64,000 bases of DNA, taken from assembly GCA_036365515.1 (NCBI GenBank), contig CM070874.1, forward strand, positions 28,273,862-28,337,861, in the 5' to 3' direction. Below the pieces are notes generated by a model. The model had not been told where the DNA came from and searched no databases. It saw only the letters and a list, made by a program, of their open reading frames with translations. The position numbers were made by a program, and so were the translations under genes. The stretch is from Torymus aiolomorphi. Its lineage: Eukaryota; Arthropoda; Insecta; Hymenoptera; Torymidae. Of the stretch, positions 11,730 through 23,146 are shown in pieces (the stretch's first letter is position 1; every line of letters begins with the position of its first letter).

Positions 11730-12790
11730 AAGGTAAGCGAAGTACGCGTCGGTACGGATGAAAGCTACTCGTAAGAAACAAATGATTTTTTTTAGATTGT
11801 CTAAAACCATATATTTATCGGCTTATCATCCACCGCAGCCACGATCCTAACTCATCAATATTAGACAGAGTTACCTTTTTTTTTATTGTGATACAATCTA
11901 AAATACAGACCACCTATAGTCTACGGGTGGCTGGAGCTTTTGGACGCTCTAGCGATCTCGACCACCCGTAGAGTAGGTGGCCACCGAAAGGCTCTGTCAG
12001 TTTCGGTCTTGTAATTGCATATCATAAGAATCTATTACGTACCATTATTCATATAAAAATTTCCAATTGTGCTAGAAATTTATTTTCTTTGGTCACATAG
12101 TTGAATTTAGACATGTGTTACTGTACAAGCGGTCGGAACCGCCTGACGCTCTAGCGAACTCGACCACCCCGTAGACTAGCTGCGCTCCGCCTGGCTCTAT
12201 TGACTTATCTGAGCCTTTGACTGCATACCATTTTGGTCAATAACAATACCTTCGGTGGTTTTTTATGACACTAAAAAAACCTTCATTTATTTACAACACC
12301 GTACGCAACATTTAATTCGTTTCCATAATAGAATAATATTTGAAAGGTCTATAACCGAAGTACGCGTCGGTACGGAAGAAAGCTACTAGTAAGAAACAAA
12401 TGATTTTTTTTTTTAATTGTCTAAAACCATATCTTTATCGACACGGTAACTATCATCCACCGCAGCGACGATCCTAATTCATAAATATTAAGCGGTAGTA
12501 TCTTTGGATTAAATTTTTTTTGTGGTACAATCGAAGATGCAGGCGTGTTAAGAAGTCTAAGGGTGGCCAGAGCCGTTCGACGCTCGGCCGAACTCGGCCA
12601 CCTATAGAGTAGCTGGCCGTCCAGAGGCTCTGTCGTTTTCGGTCTTGTAATTTCGTACTATATAATAACCAATCGTGTGTCACTATTCATATAAAAATCT
12701 CCAATATGGCTAGAATCTTATGTTCTGGCTGCTTTTCATAGCATATCGATCTATCAAGGCTCAAATTAAAAGCAAAACAAAGTATGCATT
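11730..12790. repeat. Tandem repeat of ~610 bp, about 1.7 copies
   Basis: The block beginning near 11740 (gaagtacgcgtcggtacgg) recurs near 12357 with the same order of anchors: aagaaacaaatgatttttt, gtctaaaaccatat, ccaccgcagc and a ggccaccgaaaggctctgtc-type block. A shorter related block (gctctagcgaactcgaccacc) sits at about 12150, so the unit itself contains a partial duplication. No gene seen. Confidence 0.75.
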
Positions 12791-13440
12791 GATAGTATGG
12801 GTGCAGCTTTTCGTATATAGGTAGATAAACACATAAACAACATAAAGAACGACTGATTTATCGACCTTTTTTCAATTTTGTGTATGCAGCAACATATTTT
12901 GAGCTTTCATTCATGTGCTTTGAAGAGAACGTATACTACAGCCTTTTGAATTTTAAACTTTAGAGCTCCCAAGAGTTCCTGACATTTACGCGTATATGAA
13001 TAGAAATCCATCTATCCATATATAAAAAAGAGATTTCCATATTATGCTGTATTGCGCACGCATGTCGACGAAAGCGATAGTTACTTTTTCCAATTGGATT
13101 AGCAGATATACATCGGGAAACAGAAGCAAAAAACTTACGGTACCTGGGCCAGCCGAAATGACTAACAGCTGAAAAACGGCTCGCGAGAGGCAAAGAAACA
13201 TAGTGGCCAGTTTACGTGTGATCATATGATAACATAGCAGCGAGCGGCGATTCACAGAATTCTTCTGAGCGCCCCGAGCGCCACCGACGAGCCCCCGGGC
13301 CGTCGATGCCGCAGTCGCACCGCCGCACTCCGCAGGCGCGATGTGACAACACTGCGCTTTTGCGTAGTAAGGAGTGACAACACGGCCAAACGCGGCGACG
13401 CTGGCACGCTGCGGCTGCGCGAGAACAGTGATGGGCACTG
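12791..13440. other. Unassigned spacer, becoming GC-rich at its right end
   Basis: No conserved motif seen. Several overlapping open frames on both strands between 12960 and 13560 lack any recognisable domain and reflect GC-rich composition. Confidence 0.4.
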
Positions 13441-14400
13441 CAGACACATACATACAACGCGTTCGCGCATAGTTGGAAAGAGTGTACTTCCCGAGAACAT
13501 CACCGAGGCGAACATGACGGGGAAGTGCCGGCGATAATGCAGTTTAATGAAGTCCACGCTCCCGCGACTGACTCGAGTGAGTACTTCACTTCTGACTGGG
13601 ACTTTCTTCTGTAGTATTTATAGTATAGCCGAACCTAACCTCCAAATTTCCATCTGCCTGCTTCCCTGACTCTAGCAGTTCGATACTGCTCTCCTCATCC
13701 CTAATGCTTGACACATTATTAATATATTTTGTTTTGCCTAAAGCGAAGAGCTGCTGTAGATGACCACGCGCTTTCACATAATTCTTCTCCTCTTCTCGAG
13801 GGCGGCTGGCGCAGCTATCACTTTCCGAGGACATCACCCAGGCGAACACGACGGGGAAGCGCCGGCGATGATGCAGGTGAATGAAGTCCACGCTCCCGCG
13901 ACTAACTTGAGTAAGTACTTCACTTCTGACTGGGAATTTATTCTGTAGTATCTGTAGTATAGCCGAACCTAACCTCCAAATTTCCATCTGCCTGCTTCCC
14001 TGACCCTAGCAGTTCGATACTACTCTCCTCATCCCTAATGTTTGACACATTATTTGTATATTTTGTTCTGCCTAAAGCGAAGAGCTGCTGTAGATGACCA
14101 CGTGCTTTCACGTAATTCTACTCCTCTCGAAGGCGTCTGACGCAGCTACCACTTCCAGAGGACAATACCGAGGTGAGCGTGACAGGGTAGCGCCGGCGAT
14201 GATGCAGTTCAATGAAGTCCACGTTCCCGCAACCAACTGGAGTAAGTACTTTGATTCGGATTGGGACTTTATTATATAGCATAGCTGAACCTAACCTACA
14301 AATTTCCGTCTATATGCTCCCCTGTTCCTGGCAGTTTGAGACTATTCTCCTCATCCCTAATGCTTGACAAGTTATTTATATATTTGGTTCTGCCCATAGC
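13440..14400. repeat. Tandem array of ~334 bp units, three copies
   Basis: The landmark gccggcgat-atgcag occurs near 13527, 13861 and 14193. Other anchors (aatgaagtccacg, agccgaacctaacct, cctcatccctaatg, taaagcgaagagctg) repeat in the same order. The parallel 61-62 codon frames at 13760 and 14094 follow from the repeat and are not called as genes. Confidence 0.88.
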
Positions 14401-14840
14401 GAAGCTGTGCAGTGGTCTCCTGGTGAAGTGTAAGTTACGGAGTGCTGCTGGGGTCGCAATGTGTACAGATGCCCTGCGCTGCGAAAAACATGGGGCAAAC
14501 CTCAGTGAGAAATCTGCAATGTGCATAATTAAAGGCACTGACACTATCACTGACACTTCTACGATGAATGAAAATGAACTGGCTTTATCAGCCCTACTCA
14601 TCCCAAGAACCTAGGTCCAATCGTGCGGTATGTCCTGCTGCTCTTTTCAATCGACAAGCAGTCATATACGTGCTGCAAGACTCAAAGCCCTGCTAATAGA
14701 AGAACTAGCTGTCAAAGAGCAGCCTCCCCAAGCAATTTGGCCTTTTCCAGACTAATTCCTTGATTGTGCCAGGAGCGATAAGTCATTTCTTTTATTATTA
14801 TCGGGATGTTGACGAAATTGATGTACATTTTCGTCTGTAT
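14400..14840. other. Unassigned unique-looking stretch
   Basis: An open frame of about 90 codons (14336-14614) runs out of the last 334-bp repeat into this stretch. I recognise nothing in it. Confidence 0.35.
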
Positions 14841-16200
14841 TTTATAATTTGCAAATGTTCGATTGCGATTTTTTTACCTGAACTACTATTAGCGAATAAT
14901 TGAGAAAATATTTTTGCTATTTGAAGAAGTAATTTATAATTTGTATATTTTCTCTTGAGATGTAAGGAGGTTGATTATTTTGATCTGTGATTGATTTAAT
15001 ACCAATCTGCAGTAGTTGATAACTTTATCGATGTACAGTCAAATGCCGTAGATAAAATTTTGCATGGTTTTATTCAATACTGCAGGGATCAATTTCTGTA
15101 CGGATCTGCAATCAAATATTATGTTTATGATATTGCATGTTATCGTAAATTGTTGCAGTAATTGATAATTTCCTTATCAATTTGCAATCATCCATGGTTT
15201 TCATCATTTTGATCGATATTATTTATTTTGCAACAATTGATCATTTCTCTACTGATCTGCAATAAAATATTATTTATGTATAATATCGAATACTATCAAT
15301 ATAAGTATTTTTTTATTTCTCGATCTCCAATGAAATGCGTGTTAAAATGTTGCATGAATTTATTTAATACAACAGTAATTGTTGATTCCTATATCAATTA
15401 ATGACCAAAAGATAATTTCTTTATTAATTTTGCATTAGAAAATAACTATCATAATTTTTCATAATATTACATGTTATTACAGACAACAATAGATCACTCC
15501 TTTAATGATCTGCAATAAAATATATTTTATAACTAAATCTGCATGTTATTTTCTCTGTGAAATTTTTGTTATCTGCAATTAAATGCCGTAGCTATAATTT
15601 TGCATGGTTTTATTTAAATACTGCAGTAATTGATTTCTGTATCGATCTGCAATCAAATATTATATTTATGATATTACATCTGATGTTATTAATATTATTA
15701 TTTCTTCATTTATCGATCTGCAATGAAATGCAAGTGTTACAATTTTGCATGATTTTATTTAATATTACAGTACTTAATTGATGATTCGTTTATCAATTAA
15801 TAACTAAAGGATAATTTCTTTACTACTTTAAAATCGCAATGAATTATTGTAATTTTTCATCTTATTATTTAATCTGTAAGAATAGATCATTTCTTTATTG
15901 ATCTGCATGTTATTTTCTACGTATAATTTTTTTACCTGCAATTAAATGCTGTAGTTATAATTTTGTATGATTTATTTAATATTGCAGTAATCAATTTCTG
16001 TATCGATCTGCAATCAAATATTATATTTATGTTATTGCATGTTATCGTAAGATACTGCAGTAATTGATAATTTATCATTTTACAACCATAGATCATTTTC
16101 ATAATTTTATAAGATATTATTTATTCTGCAGCCATAAATGATTTCCTTATTGATTTTTAATCAAATATTTTTTAAAAATGATTTTGCATGTTATTTGTAT
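14840..16200. repeat. Degenerate AT-rich satellite built on a gatctgcaat(c/a)aaatat core
   Basis: The core motif recurs at about 15104, 15255, 15508, 15647, 15716 and 16005 with variants between. A larger block (aaatgccgtag...ttttgcatggttttatt...tactgcag) repeats at about 15045, 15581 and 15945. The irregular spacing indicates an old, rearranged array. Confidence 0.75.
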
Positions 16201-16391
16201 TGTAAGGTTTTAATAGTAGGTTCTATGGATAGGGGAGGGAAGGCTAGGTTAGGAATCACCTTACGTGCAATGGTGACTCAATGTGCGTGTACGATGATCG
16301 GATGTTGAGAATATCGGTGCTGCTCACTCTGCTGCTGGTGTCCTAGGTTGTTGGATAAATGATTATAGTTAAGTAGTTTTCTCAAATAATG

Positions 16392-16605
16392 TATTTAATA
16401 TTTAACGGACTATCATAAAGGCAACGACATTTATTGTATAAAACTTATTTAATTTTGATTGAATTATTATAAAAATAGCAATATTAGTTACATAAAATTT
16501 ATTTAATATTGAACGATTGTTATAAAATTAGCAATATTTGTTATATAAAATTATTTAGTATTGAATGAACTATTACGAAAATTATTTAATACGCAGGAAA
16601 TAGTT
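16392..16605. repeat. Tandem ~54 bp repeat, four copies
   Basis: Units starting atttaatatt (or close variants) begin at 16392, 16447, 16501 and 16553, each followed by a block like gaac-attataaaa-tagcaatatt-gttatataaaa with mismatches. Confidence 0.8.
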
Positions 16606-19330
16606 AATTAATATATTCAAAATAATAAAAAAAGTTCAAAGAAGTTATTAATAATAATAATAATTGATATTGTATTCGCAAATGAAAATATGTGTCAGGA
16701 GATAGGAAACTGTGGTGGAAAACGCCCAGGTCACAATAATAATAAGAGTCGCATAAGTTAAATTGTAATTTATTGTTACCCTTACTTGGGTTAAGAAAAT
16801 AAAATATGAATTACAAAAATAAATTGTCATATATCACGCTTTTAATGGTCCAAATATTTCTTTAAATCGTGGCGCGGTAACAATGTTGAAAATGTGGGGA
16901 AATAATATACTAAAATATAAAACACTATATGTCGTCGCTACACGCTCATATGCACACATACGCGCATATGTATATCTGGAACGCTTACTGGAAAACCCTA
17001 AACGTACGCGCCCGAGCTTCAATCAAGCGAAAGTATTTACCAAGAAAAAAGAAGCGAGCCCTCTACTAGACCCCGTGAGTTTATAAAAAAAAAACAAAAA
17101 AAAAGAAAAACACGCACTCACTTATCTCACACGAATGACTAAGGGCAAATAAAAAAACGAATAAGAAAATAGTCGCGATCACACGCGTCCCGCACACTAA
17201 ATTATCTAAACTACGGATGACCCTCGGATCGAGGAGCAACCCCATCGCCCTTTGGTAATTCTGACTTTGCAGTCAACTTAACCGTGAACCGGGAGAGAGG
17301 CTATGCCGTCCCTTTTATTTTACGCCCGACGTCCGAGTCCCTACACTACAAGGTCGCCGAGTTGGGCGAACCAACTCGACTTGGCCTAGTTTGTCTCGAA
17401 GGATTAATCCTAGGCCTTTTATCCCTAACTTACTGATTCACTGGAAATCTTGCTGAAGACAGGCTCCGACTTGCTGAGTTGATCGGTGACTTGCGTGTCC
17501 TCCCTCAGTATCGCTTACGTAACTCACGTGCTGGCTTGATTATCCTGCGAGAAAGGGGAGATGACGAGTACAGGCCGCGAGCGGACGAAGACTGCCCCCC
17601 GCGGCGCTCGTCCTCTTGCTCGCAACCCGTGGCCGCGAGGGGTACCTGTTTTTTGGAGGGTTGCGCACGAACCAATTTGTATTGTACTCCGAGTAATTAG
17701 TGCGCACTCCCTAGCTTGTTTCGCTCCTCTTCTGCTCCTACCATGCGGGTCCGCCGTCTTCTCCTCGCCTCGTTCACCTTGGAATTCTTCCTCCCCTTTT
17801 CGAGTCCTAAATTGTTTATTTAATGATCGAACAGTGGACACGGGACAATCACATAACATGCTTCATTATTTATTTATCTAGGAAGCTAAAAATTCTATTC
17901 TGTAATTCTGTGTAAAAAAACCGAATAAAGTCTTTAATTAATGTTAGATGTGATAAATCAGTTTTTTTACGTGGGGATTTTATCAACATCCTATTATATT
18001 TAATACATATATATATGGCATGCTTCTTGGTTAAATTCCCGCAATAATCGAAAATGGTTAACAAAATGAATTCGATTAATATCATGGTTTGTTTTGTTGA
18101 ATAATGGTTCATGACTCAATTTGATTAGACATGCATTGACGTAATCACTTAGGACTGTCACCCATCATGCTCGTTAGTTATCTTCCTGAAATAAACGTTA
18201 GGATATTAATTAGAGGGAGAGTTTGATTCCATCTGTGGTTAATTAAATATTTGATTATCGGCTGAGATATATTGATAGTCGGGTGCGCGATAATGAAATT
18301 GATAAGAACATGATTTTTGTTTATTTTATAGGGTGGAAACTTAACGAGGAGAATTCAATATTCATAATGCATATTTCGTCTCACTCGCACTCACATAAAA
18401 CGCGATCGTACCTGTCCTTGTTTTACTTCATCGATCAACACGTAGTTGCCCCGATGGCTATAGGTAAAAGGGGGGGTTACCATACGGTAGTCAAAATATA
18501 CTCAAGAATGCGGGAATACAGTGTATTCGCACTCTCGGCGCGCGAAAGTCAAACTCTCGCGGCGTGACCTCTAATTAATAAACCCCGAGGTTTGTTAATG
18601 ATATTACATAAACATATAGGATAACACTTATCTTATGCCACTTGAACATGGATAAATGTTACACTCATATACATATAAGGTAGGGGAAGTTAATAATCAG
18701 AATTCCCGTCAAGAATAGATTAACTATTCATCCTTAAAATTACACATGTATACGCATAGCTATATGTGAGGGCTTCACATCGTGTGCCCGTTACAGTATA
18801 TGCGAAAACAATACGTTTCTATGCTTCTGAAGTTTGCATCGTTCAAATACAATAAATCATTTTTCAAAATCCGAATTTCCCAGCGAGACTGGATCCAATT
18901 GATAACTTTCTATACTATAACACTGACTACTTAGTCAGTTGGTACTTTATTGCAAGATGGCCATTGACCATGTTACTAAAAATTATATGCTGATATAATA
19001 CAAGAATAATCTTTGTTATATCAGAAATTTTATTATAAAAAGGAAGTTGTGATTTTATTATAAAATCATTGGTGAATACACAAGGCAAATGGCATCTGAT
19101 ATTTGACTAAAAGATTTTTGTGCATTATGTATAATTAGAGGATATAATTTCTTTAGTCAAATATATAAAAAAGAAACAAATATCACAATCAGGTGTCTTG
19201 GAGTTTACACTCGAAGATAATGTATTTTATATGAGCTGGTCAAATATCAAGAGCCGTTATTTATACATGCACATACCCCCCCCCCTCCCACACACACACG
19301 TCCGACCTAACTCTTTTCTTTTTTATAATT
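16606..19330. other. 2.7 kb without a recognisable gene
   Basis: Mostly AT-rich DNA with a GC-richer block at about 17200-17800 that is unlike its surroundings and might be an LTR or transposon end. I could not find a second copy in the window. A poly-C run with CA repeats lies at 19277-19300. Short frames here carry no motif. Confidence 0.4.
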
Positions 19331-19331
19331 A

Positions 19332-19468
19332 GCCGATTCGGTCAATTTATTGTCTGCGTCTATCGATAGGTGGCGTTATAGGGGTACGAATGTAGGGTCA
19401 CCTCTACTTCATTATAGCGCCATCTACCGATGATCGCAGTAATTTTTTGGCCGAATCTGCCATACGCG
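19332..19468. repeat. ~137-bp imperfect palindrome (MITE-like)
   Basis: The left arm (gattcggtcaatttattg...tatcgataggtggcgttata) pairs with the right arm (tatagcgccatctaccgatga...gccgaatc) with a few mismatches around a roughly 40-bp loop, so the DNA can fold into a long hairpin. No target duplication was identified. Confidence 0.75.
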
Positions 19469-19539
19469 CTGAAACCAGAGGGCGTTCTTGTCGTTTTAGA
19501 CTCTTTTACATCCCCTTAACAACACATTAGCAACGAAAT

Positions 19540-20150
19540 ATCCGGTAGTTGTTTGTTGAATTATTAGTGATTTAAGAAAATTACGTAATCCGGAGAATAA
19601 CCATGTTCCAGCAATAAGCGCCATTTTGTTTTTCGAGATTCGGGACCTAGCCTACCTTTAAGCAACAAGCTAGCAACAAATTATGCCACCTGTCCCGTCA
19701 AAAATGTTTCGTCGTAAAAAGGTTACAGCTGTCGCGGTGCGAGCTTAAGTCTGAAGGTAGCAGCACCGCCAGGACATCTCCGAAAAGGCTCGAGCAACTA
19801 ATTTGGGCTTAACGTAAAAAATTAGCAGTCAATTAGCATCAAAATATCAGACAGTTGTTAGTTGAATTATTCGTGACTTAAGAAAATTACGTAATGCTAA
19901 GTATGACCATGTTGCGGCAATAGGCGCCATTTTGTTTTTCGAGATCTGGACCTAGCCTATCTTGAAGCAACAAATTAGCAACAAATTATGCCACCTGTGC
20001 TGTCTAAAAATATTTCGTCGTTAAAAAGTTACAGCTGTGGCGGTGCTTAAGTCTTAAGGTAGCACCGCCAGGATATCTCGAAAACGACTGAAGCAACAAA
20101 AGCGGGGTTTGCGTAACAAATTAGCAACAAAGTAGCAACAAATTATGGTA
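19540..20150. repeat. Tandem ~308 bp repeat, two copies
   Basis: Anchors agaaaattacgtaat, gcgccattttgtttttcgagat, aattatgccacctgt and acagctgt-gcggtgc appear in the same order near 19570-19740 and 19880-20050. Short agcaacaaattagca iterations occur at the unit ends. Confidence 0.85.
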
Positions 20151-20605
20151 TAGTTTTCATAGATTCGGTCGCTAGTGGCGGTGCTAGCTTAATAGACACA
20201 GAAACTTGAGTGGACCAGTCTTGCTTACTGGCGGCTGGAGCAGAGCCGCAGGCGAGGCTCAGGCTCGGAAGGCGGCGGGCGATGATCTGATTTGATGCTC
20301 CTTGACGGTGCGCTGAAGCTCGCTCCCCCTCGAGCGGAGCTCCTTGACAGGAAAACCCACAATCCCCGTCATGAACTGGCGGGAAAACGCTAGTACAACG
20401 GGCGCGTGCGCAGGATCTGCTTCCCCCTACCGTGAGGTGCTGCCATCTGCTAGTTCGGCGGGCGAGCCGCCACATATTTACTAAAGAATAATATCAAATC
20501 AAATGTTTAAATACAATAACAATTATTTCAATTTCTATGTAAATTTTTGGAGATGAATGGATGAAAATTTAAATAAAAACATTTAAAACGCTTGAACTCC
20601 TTGCA

Positions 20606-21300
20606 CTAGGAACATCTTGCAAATGATTGCTCACTACAGATGCAGGGGCTTCTTTTTGTTTCTAGCGGAAAACAAAATTGTCTAACGTTCTGAAACACCT
20701 CCCTATCTTCTACAAGCCTAGAAGCAAACCATGCATATCTAATCATATTTTGAAAAGCTGGAGCTGAAAGTTGGTTATGGATTAAGGCGTGTATTTTTAT
20801 ACCATCATTTCTGGAATTTATTTGCTTATCTTCTTTCAATAAATATGTGGTGTTCGGCAATTCCTTAATAAAATATTTCACTTGGCGATAAAAATAAGCG
20901 TCAGATGGTTGAACAAGAGGTGTACAGCCTGGTGGAATAATGTTTAACGTGCAAGTCTTTTCTGAGTTATCATCTACAAATTGGTCAAATAAATTATCAT
21001 CTTTATGTCCTGACCTAAACTGTCTATTAGTAATAAAAATCTGTGATCCTAGATATAAGGTTTCAAAACATTGTTTATGTACGGTTGAAACAGAACTGAA
21101 GATAATTTTCCAGATTTGGAACAAGTAATGAAAGTATTACCATATTGTTTAGATAATTCCTGGATCTTACGTTGAATTTGTGGACCAAATTTTCCAGATG
21201 GTTCTTGCAGACATAAAAGGACTTGAGGAATAAGTTTACCAGAAGCAGTAAGCGAATATCATGCTGTGTATGAGTGGGTTACTTTATTGACATCCCCAAC
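20606..21300 (-). pseudogene. pogo-type (DDE_1 superfamily) transposase remnant
   Basis: On the minus strand, a segment near 21290-21060 resembles the middle of the transposase (THSYTA, then SGKLIPQ, KFGPQ and ITCSKSGKL). It is followed by a frame from 21124 with IIPPGCTPLVQPSDAYFYRQ, the conserved block around the third catalytic aspartate, and then HNQLSAPAFQNMIRYAW. The same order of blocks occurs in the copy at 43940-45543, so they are one family. The N-terminal DNA-binding part and first catalytic residue are not found, and stop codons interrupt the upstream segment. It is a dead fragment. Confidence 0.75.
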
Positions 21301-21509
21301 GTCTATTTTCACTTTTTTTCTCCACGAATTGCCGAAGTACAATGAACAAAGCTGTCAGCAATAAGAGAAGTTATGTAGCAGCTATACACGCTTACAATGA
21401 TCTTCCAAACGAGTATAAAACTCTATCTATAATAAATTAAAAATTAAAAATAAAAAAAAAAAATAACGCGTAGAATAGTTTTAACACAATCTAAACATTT
21501 CACGCTTGA

Positions 21510-21890
21510 AAATATCTATTAATAATTTGTTGGCGCTCTTCTAGTCCTAATACGTAGTCGTCAAAATTTTCACCTGGATTTTCTCCATTATTATCGAATA
21601 CCCTATCACCACGAACATTAAGTTCATCCATCAAAACTGGAATTCTGAAACATTAAAATAGACAGAATGAAGTTTAACTACATTTTCTCTATGTGACTAA
21701 ATTGTAATTTTAAATTGTATGTGCTTTTAATTTTTCATTATATTAAAATCCAATCTTACCCACGTTCTCTTAAAAAATTGTACAGAACAGTACAAGCTTG
21801 CACGATTTGTGCTGCGAAAATCGGGTCCTCTTAATATATTCAAGCATCTCCACTTGCTTTTAAGTATACCAAAGACATGTGATGATTATG
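21510..21890 (-). pseudogene. PIF/Harbinger (HARBI1-type) transposase C-terminal remnant
   Basis: On the minus strand, a segment near 21870-21770 reads like the conserved end of HARBI1-type nucleases (kSkWRCLNILRGPDF, then VQACTVLYNFLRERG after a one-base shift). A consensus donor (gtaaga) and an acceptor (aatgtttcag at about 21642) bracket a roughly 120-bp intron. The last exon continues IPVLMDELNVRGDRVFDNN and ends near 21510. The catalytic residues lie upstream and are absent. Confidence 0.6.
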
Positions 21891-21949
21891 ATAGGAAGGA
21901 TCCTTCGAGGGCCAATTTTCAATTAAAAATAAATTACGCTATTCTTTTA

Positions 21950-22012
21950 GCGACGTTTCGCCAGGATGTTTCCTAACCTTTTCAGACAAAATACGTGGTC
22001 TCAGCTGGTACG
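21950..22012 (-). ncRNA. Possible degenerate hammerhead-like motif of a Penelope-like element end
   Basis: On the minus strand a CUGAA...GAAACGUCGC arrangement resembles the three better hammerhead motifs in the window, but the CUGANGA core is not intact. The LTR element is inserted immediately to the right. Weak call. Confidence 0.3.
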
Positions 22013-22020
22013 ATTATACA

Positions 22021-23112
22021 TGTGACGCCCTACGTACTATTTTAAATTTTTTTTTTTTTTTTTTTCCTTAACGGTAATCTCCATAAACCCAAATTCGCGA
22101 CTATTTGCCTAGATCATAAAACTTATATTTTCTTTCGCTTTACGATTGACATGCGCTCTTATCAAAAGTTCGACATTAATCTTTTCATTTCGCCGAATAT
22201 GAAGACCGCGCGTTTAGTTTTATTAGCTTAATTCTCTCTAACCATGATAACCAAATTTGTAACTATTTACCTAGGTCATAAACCTTGAATCATTATTCTG
22301 TCTATTGCCGCTTTACGACTTTCACGCGTTTTTATCGAGGGGTAAATAAACTTTACCTTCCGCCGAAACGAAGACTAGGCCTTTAGTTGTATTACCTTGT
22401 TTTCGAAAATGCCTTGCAATCCAAAGATCACGCGCTTCTCGCTAATCTAATTTTTCGCATAAAAGCTGGCTACTTTTGGCAAGCCGGCGCTAGTTCTACG
22501 TCCTCGATCCTCGACTCGTGTCTACGACCTCTGCGCGAGTAATCCGCGATACGCGATCAAAGTGTAAGTCGCTAGTCAGCGATCCGTGACTCGAAACTAC
22601 GCCCGCACGAGTAATCCGCGATACGCGATCAAAGTGCGTAATAATATCGCTCACCGAGACGTCTGCGATTGTGACCAGACATTGAGCTTTGCGCTAGTAA
22701 ATCCGCGATTCGCGATAGACGTGCTTAACAGATTAAGGACACACTACACCTAAAACCTTTGTACTAGTTTTAAGTTCGCTGAATAAAAGTAGATTCTGTG
22801 AAATATAAAATCAGTTTAGACACTTTTATTTGCTGTGGAACACCTGTCCCTTTCCAGGCAAAGCAGAGAACTTCGACACCAGGTAAGTGTTTTTATCTCT
22901 CCCATATTACGGCGGCACCGCTTCTCCAGGCCGCTGACGCGACCCCCCACTCCTCCATAAAGCCACGCAACCCTTATAGGAAGCGCACCGCTCGGCGCAA
23001 TCTATTAATTATTTATTAACTTAAATAACCTTAACTAAACCAACATTTTTAGCCCTTACAATCCGCGGTTCTTGAAAATAAGCATTAACTACAAAAATCG
23101 TAGAACGCGACA
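22021..23112 (+). repeat. 5' LTR of the provirus
   Basis: Begins TGTGACG and ends GACA, and matches 50949-52037 along its length. It contains two copies of an agtaatccgcgatacgcgatcaaagtg block (about 22538 and 22612), a third diverged one near 22700, an AATAAA at about 22783, and a splice donor (CCAG|GTAAGT) at 22882/22883. Confidence 0.93.
22879..22888 (+). promoter_or_regulatory. Splice donor inside the LTR
   Basis: CCAG|GTAAGT is a near-perfect insect 5' splice site downstream of the LTR poly(A) motif, so it would lie in the retroviral leader RNA. Spliced env mRNAs using a leader donor are established for gypsy-type errantiviruses. The same donor is in the 3' LTR (about 51810). Confidence 0.6.
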
Positions 23113-23126
23113 GCTAAAAATAAAAC

Positions 23127-23146
23127 TGGTGACCTACGGTGGGATT
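23127..23146 (+). promoter_or_regulatory. Candidate primer-binding site
   Basis: A TGG-initiated stretch (tggtgacctacggtggga) lies 14 nt after the end of the 5' LTR. TGG complements the CCA end of a tRNA. I did not assign the tRNA, and the offset is longer than usual. Confidence 0.45.

Noticed and set aside
12960..13557. Overlapping minus-strand frames of 77-155 codons
   Set aside because: Mutually overlapping in all phases in GC-rich DNA, with no conserved motif.
13635..14295. aacctaacct as TTAGG-type telomeric repeat
   Set aside because: Only two units at each site, repeated because of the 334-bp tandem array.
8791..14400. CRISPR-like array
   Set aside because: The repeats are tandem satellites of 330-360 bp without unique spacers, in eukaryotic DNA.
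18158..18797. Possible solo LTR (TGTCACCC...GTTACA)
   Set aside because: No second copy, primer site or target duplication seen; chance ends are likely.
20143..20475. 110-codon minus-strand frame
   Set aside because: GC-rich, no start context or domain, no repeat of it elsewhere.
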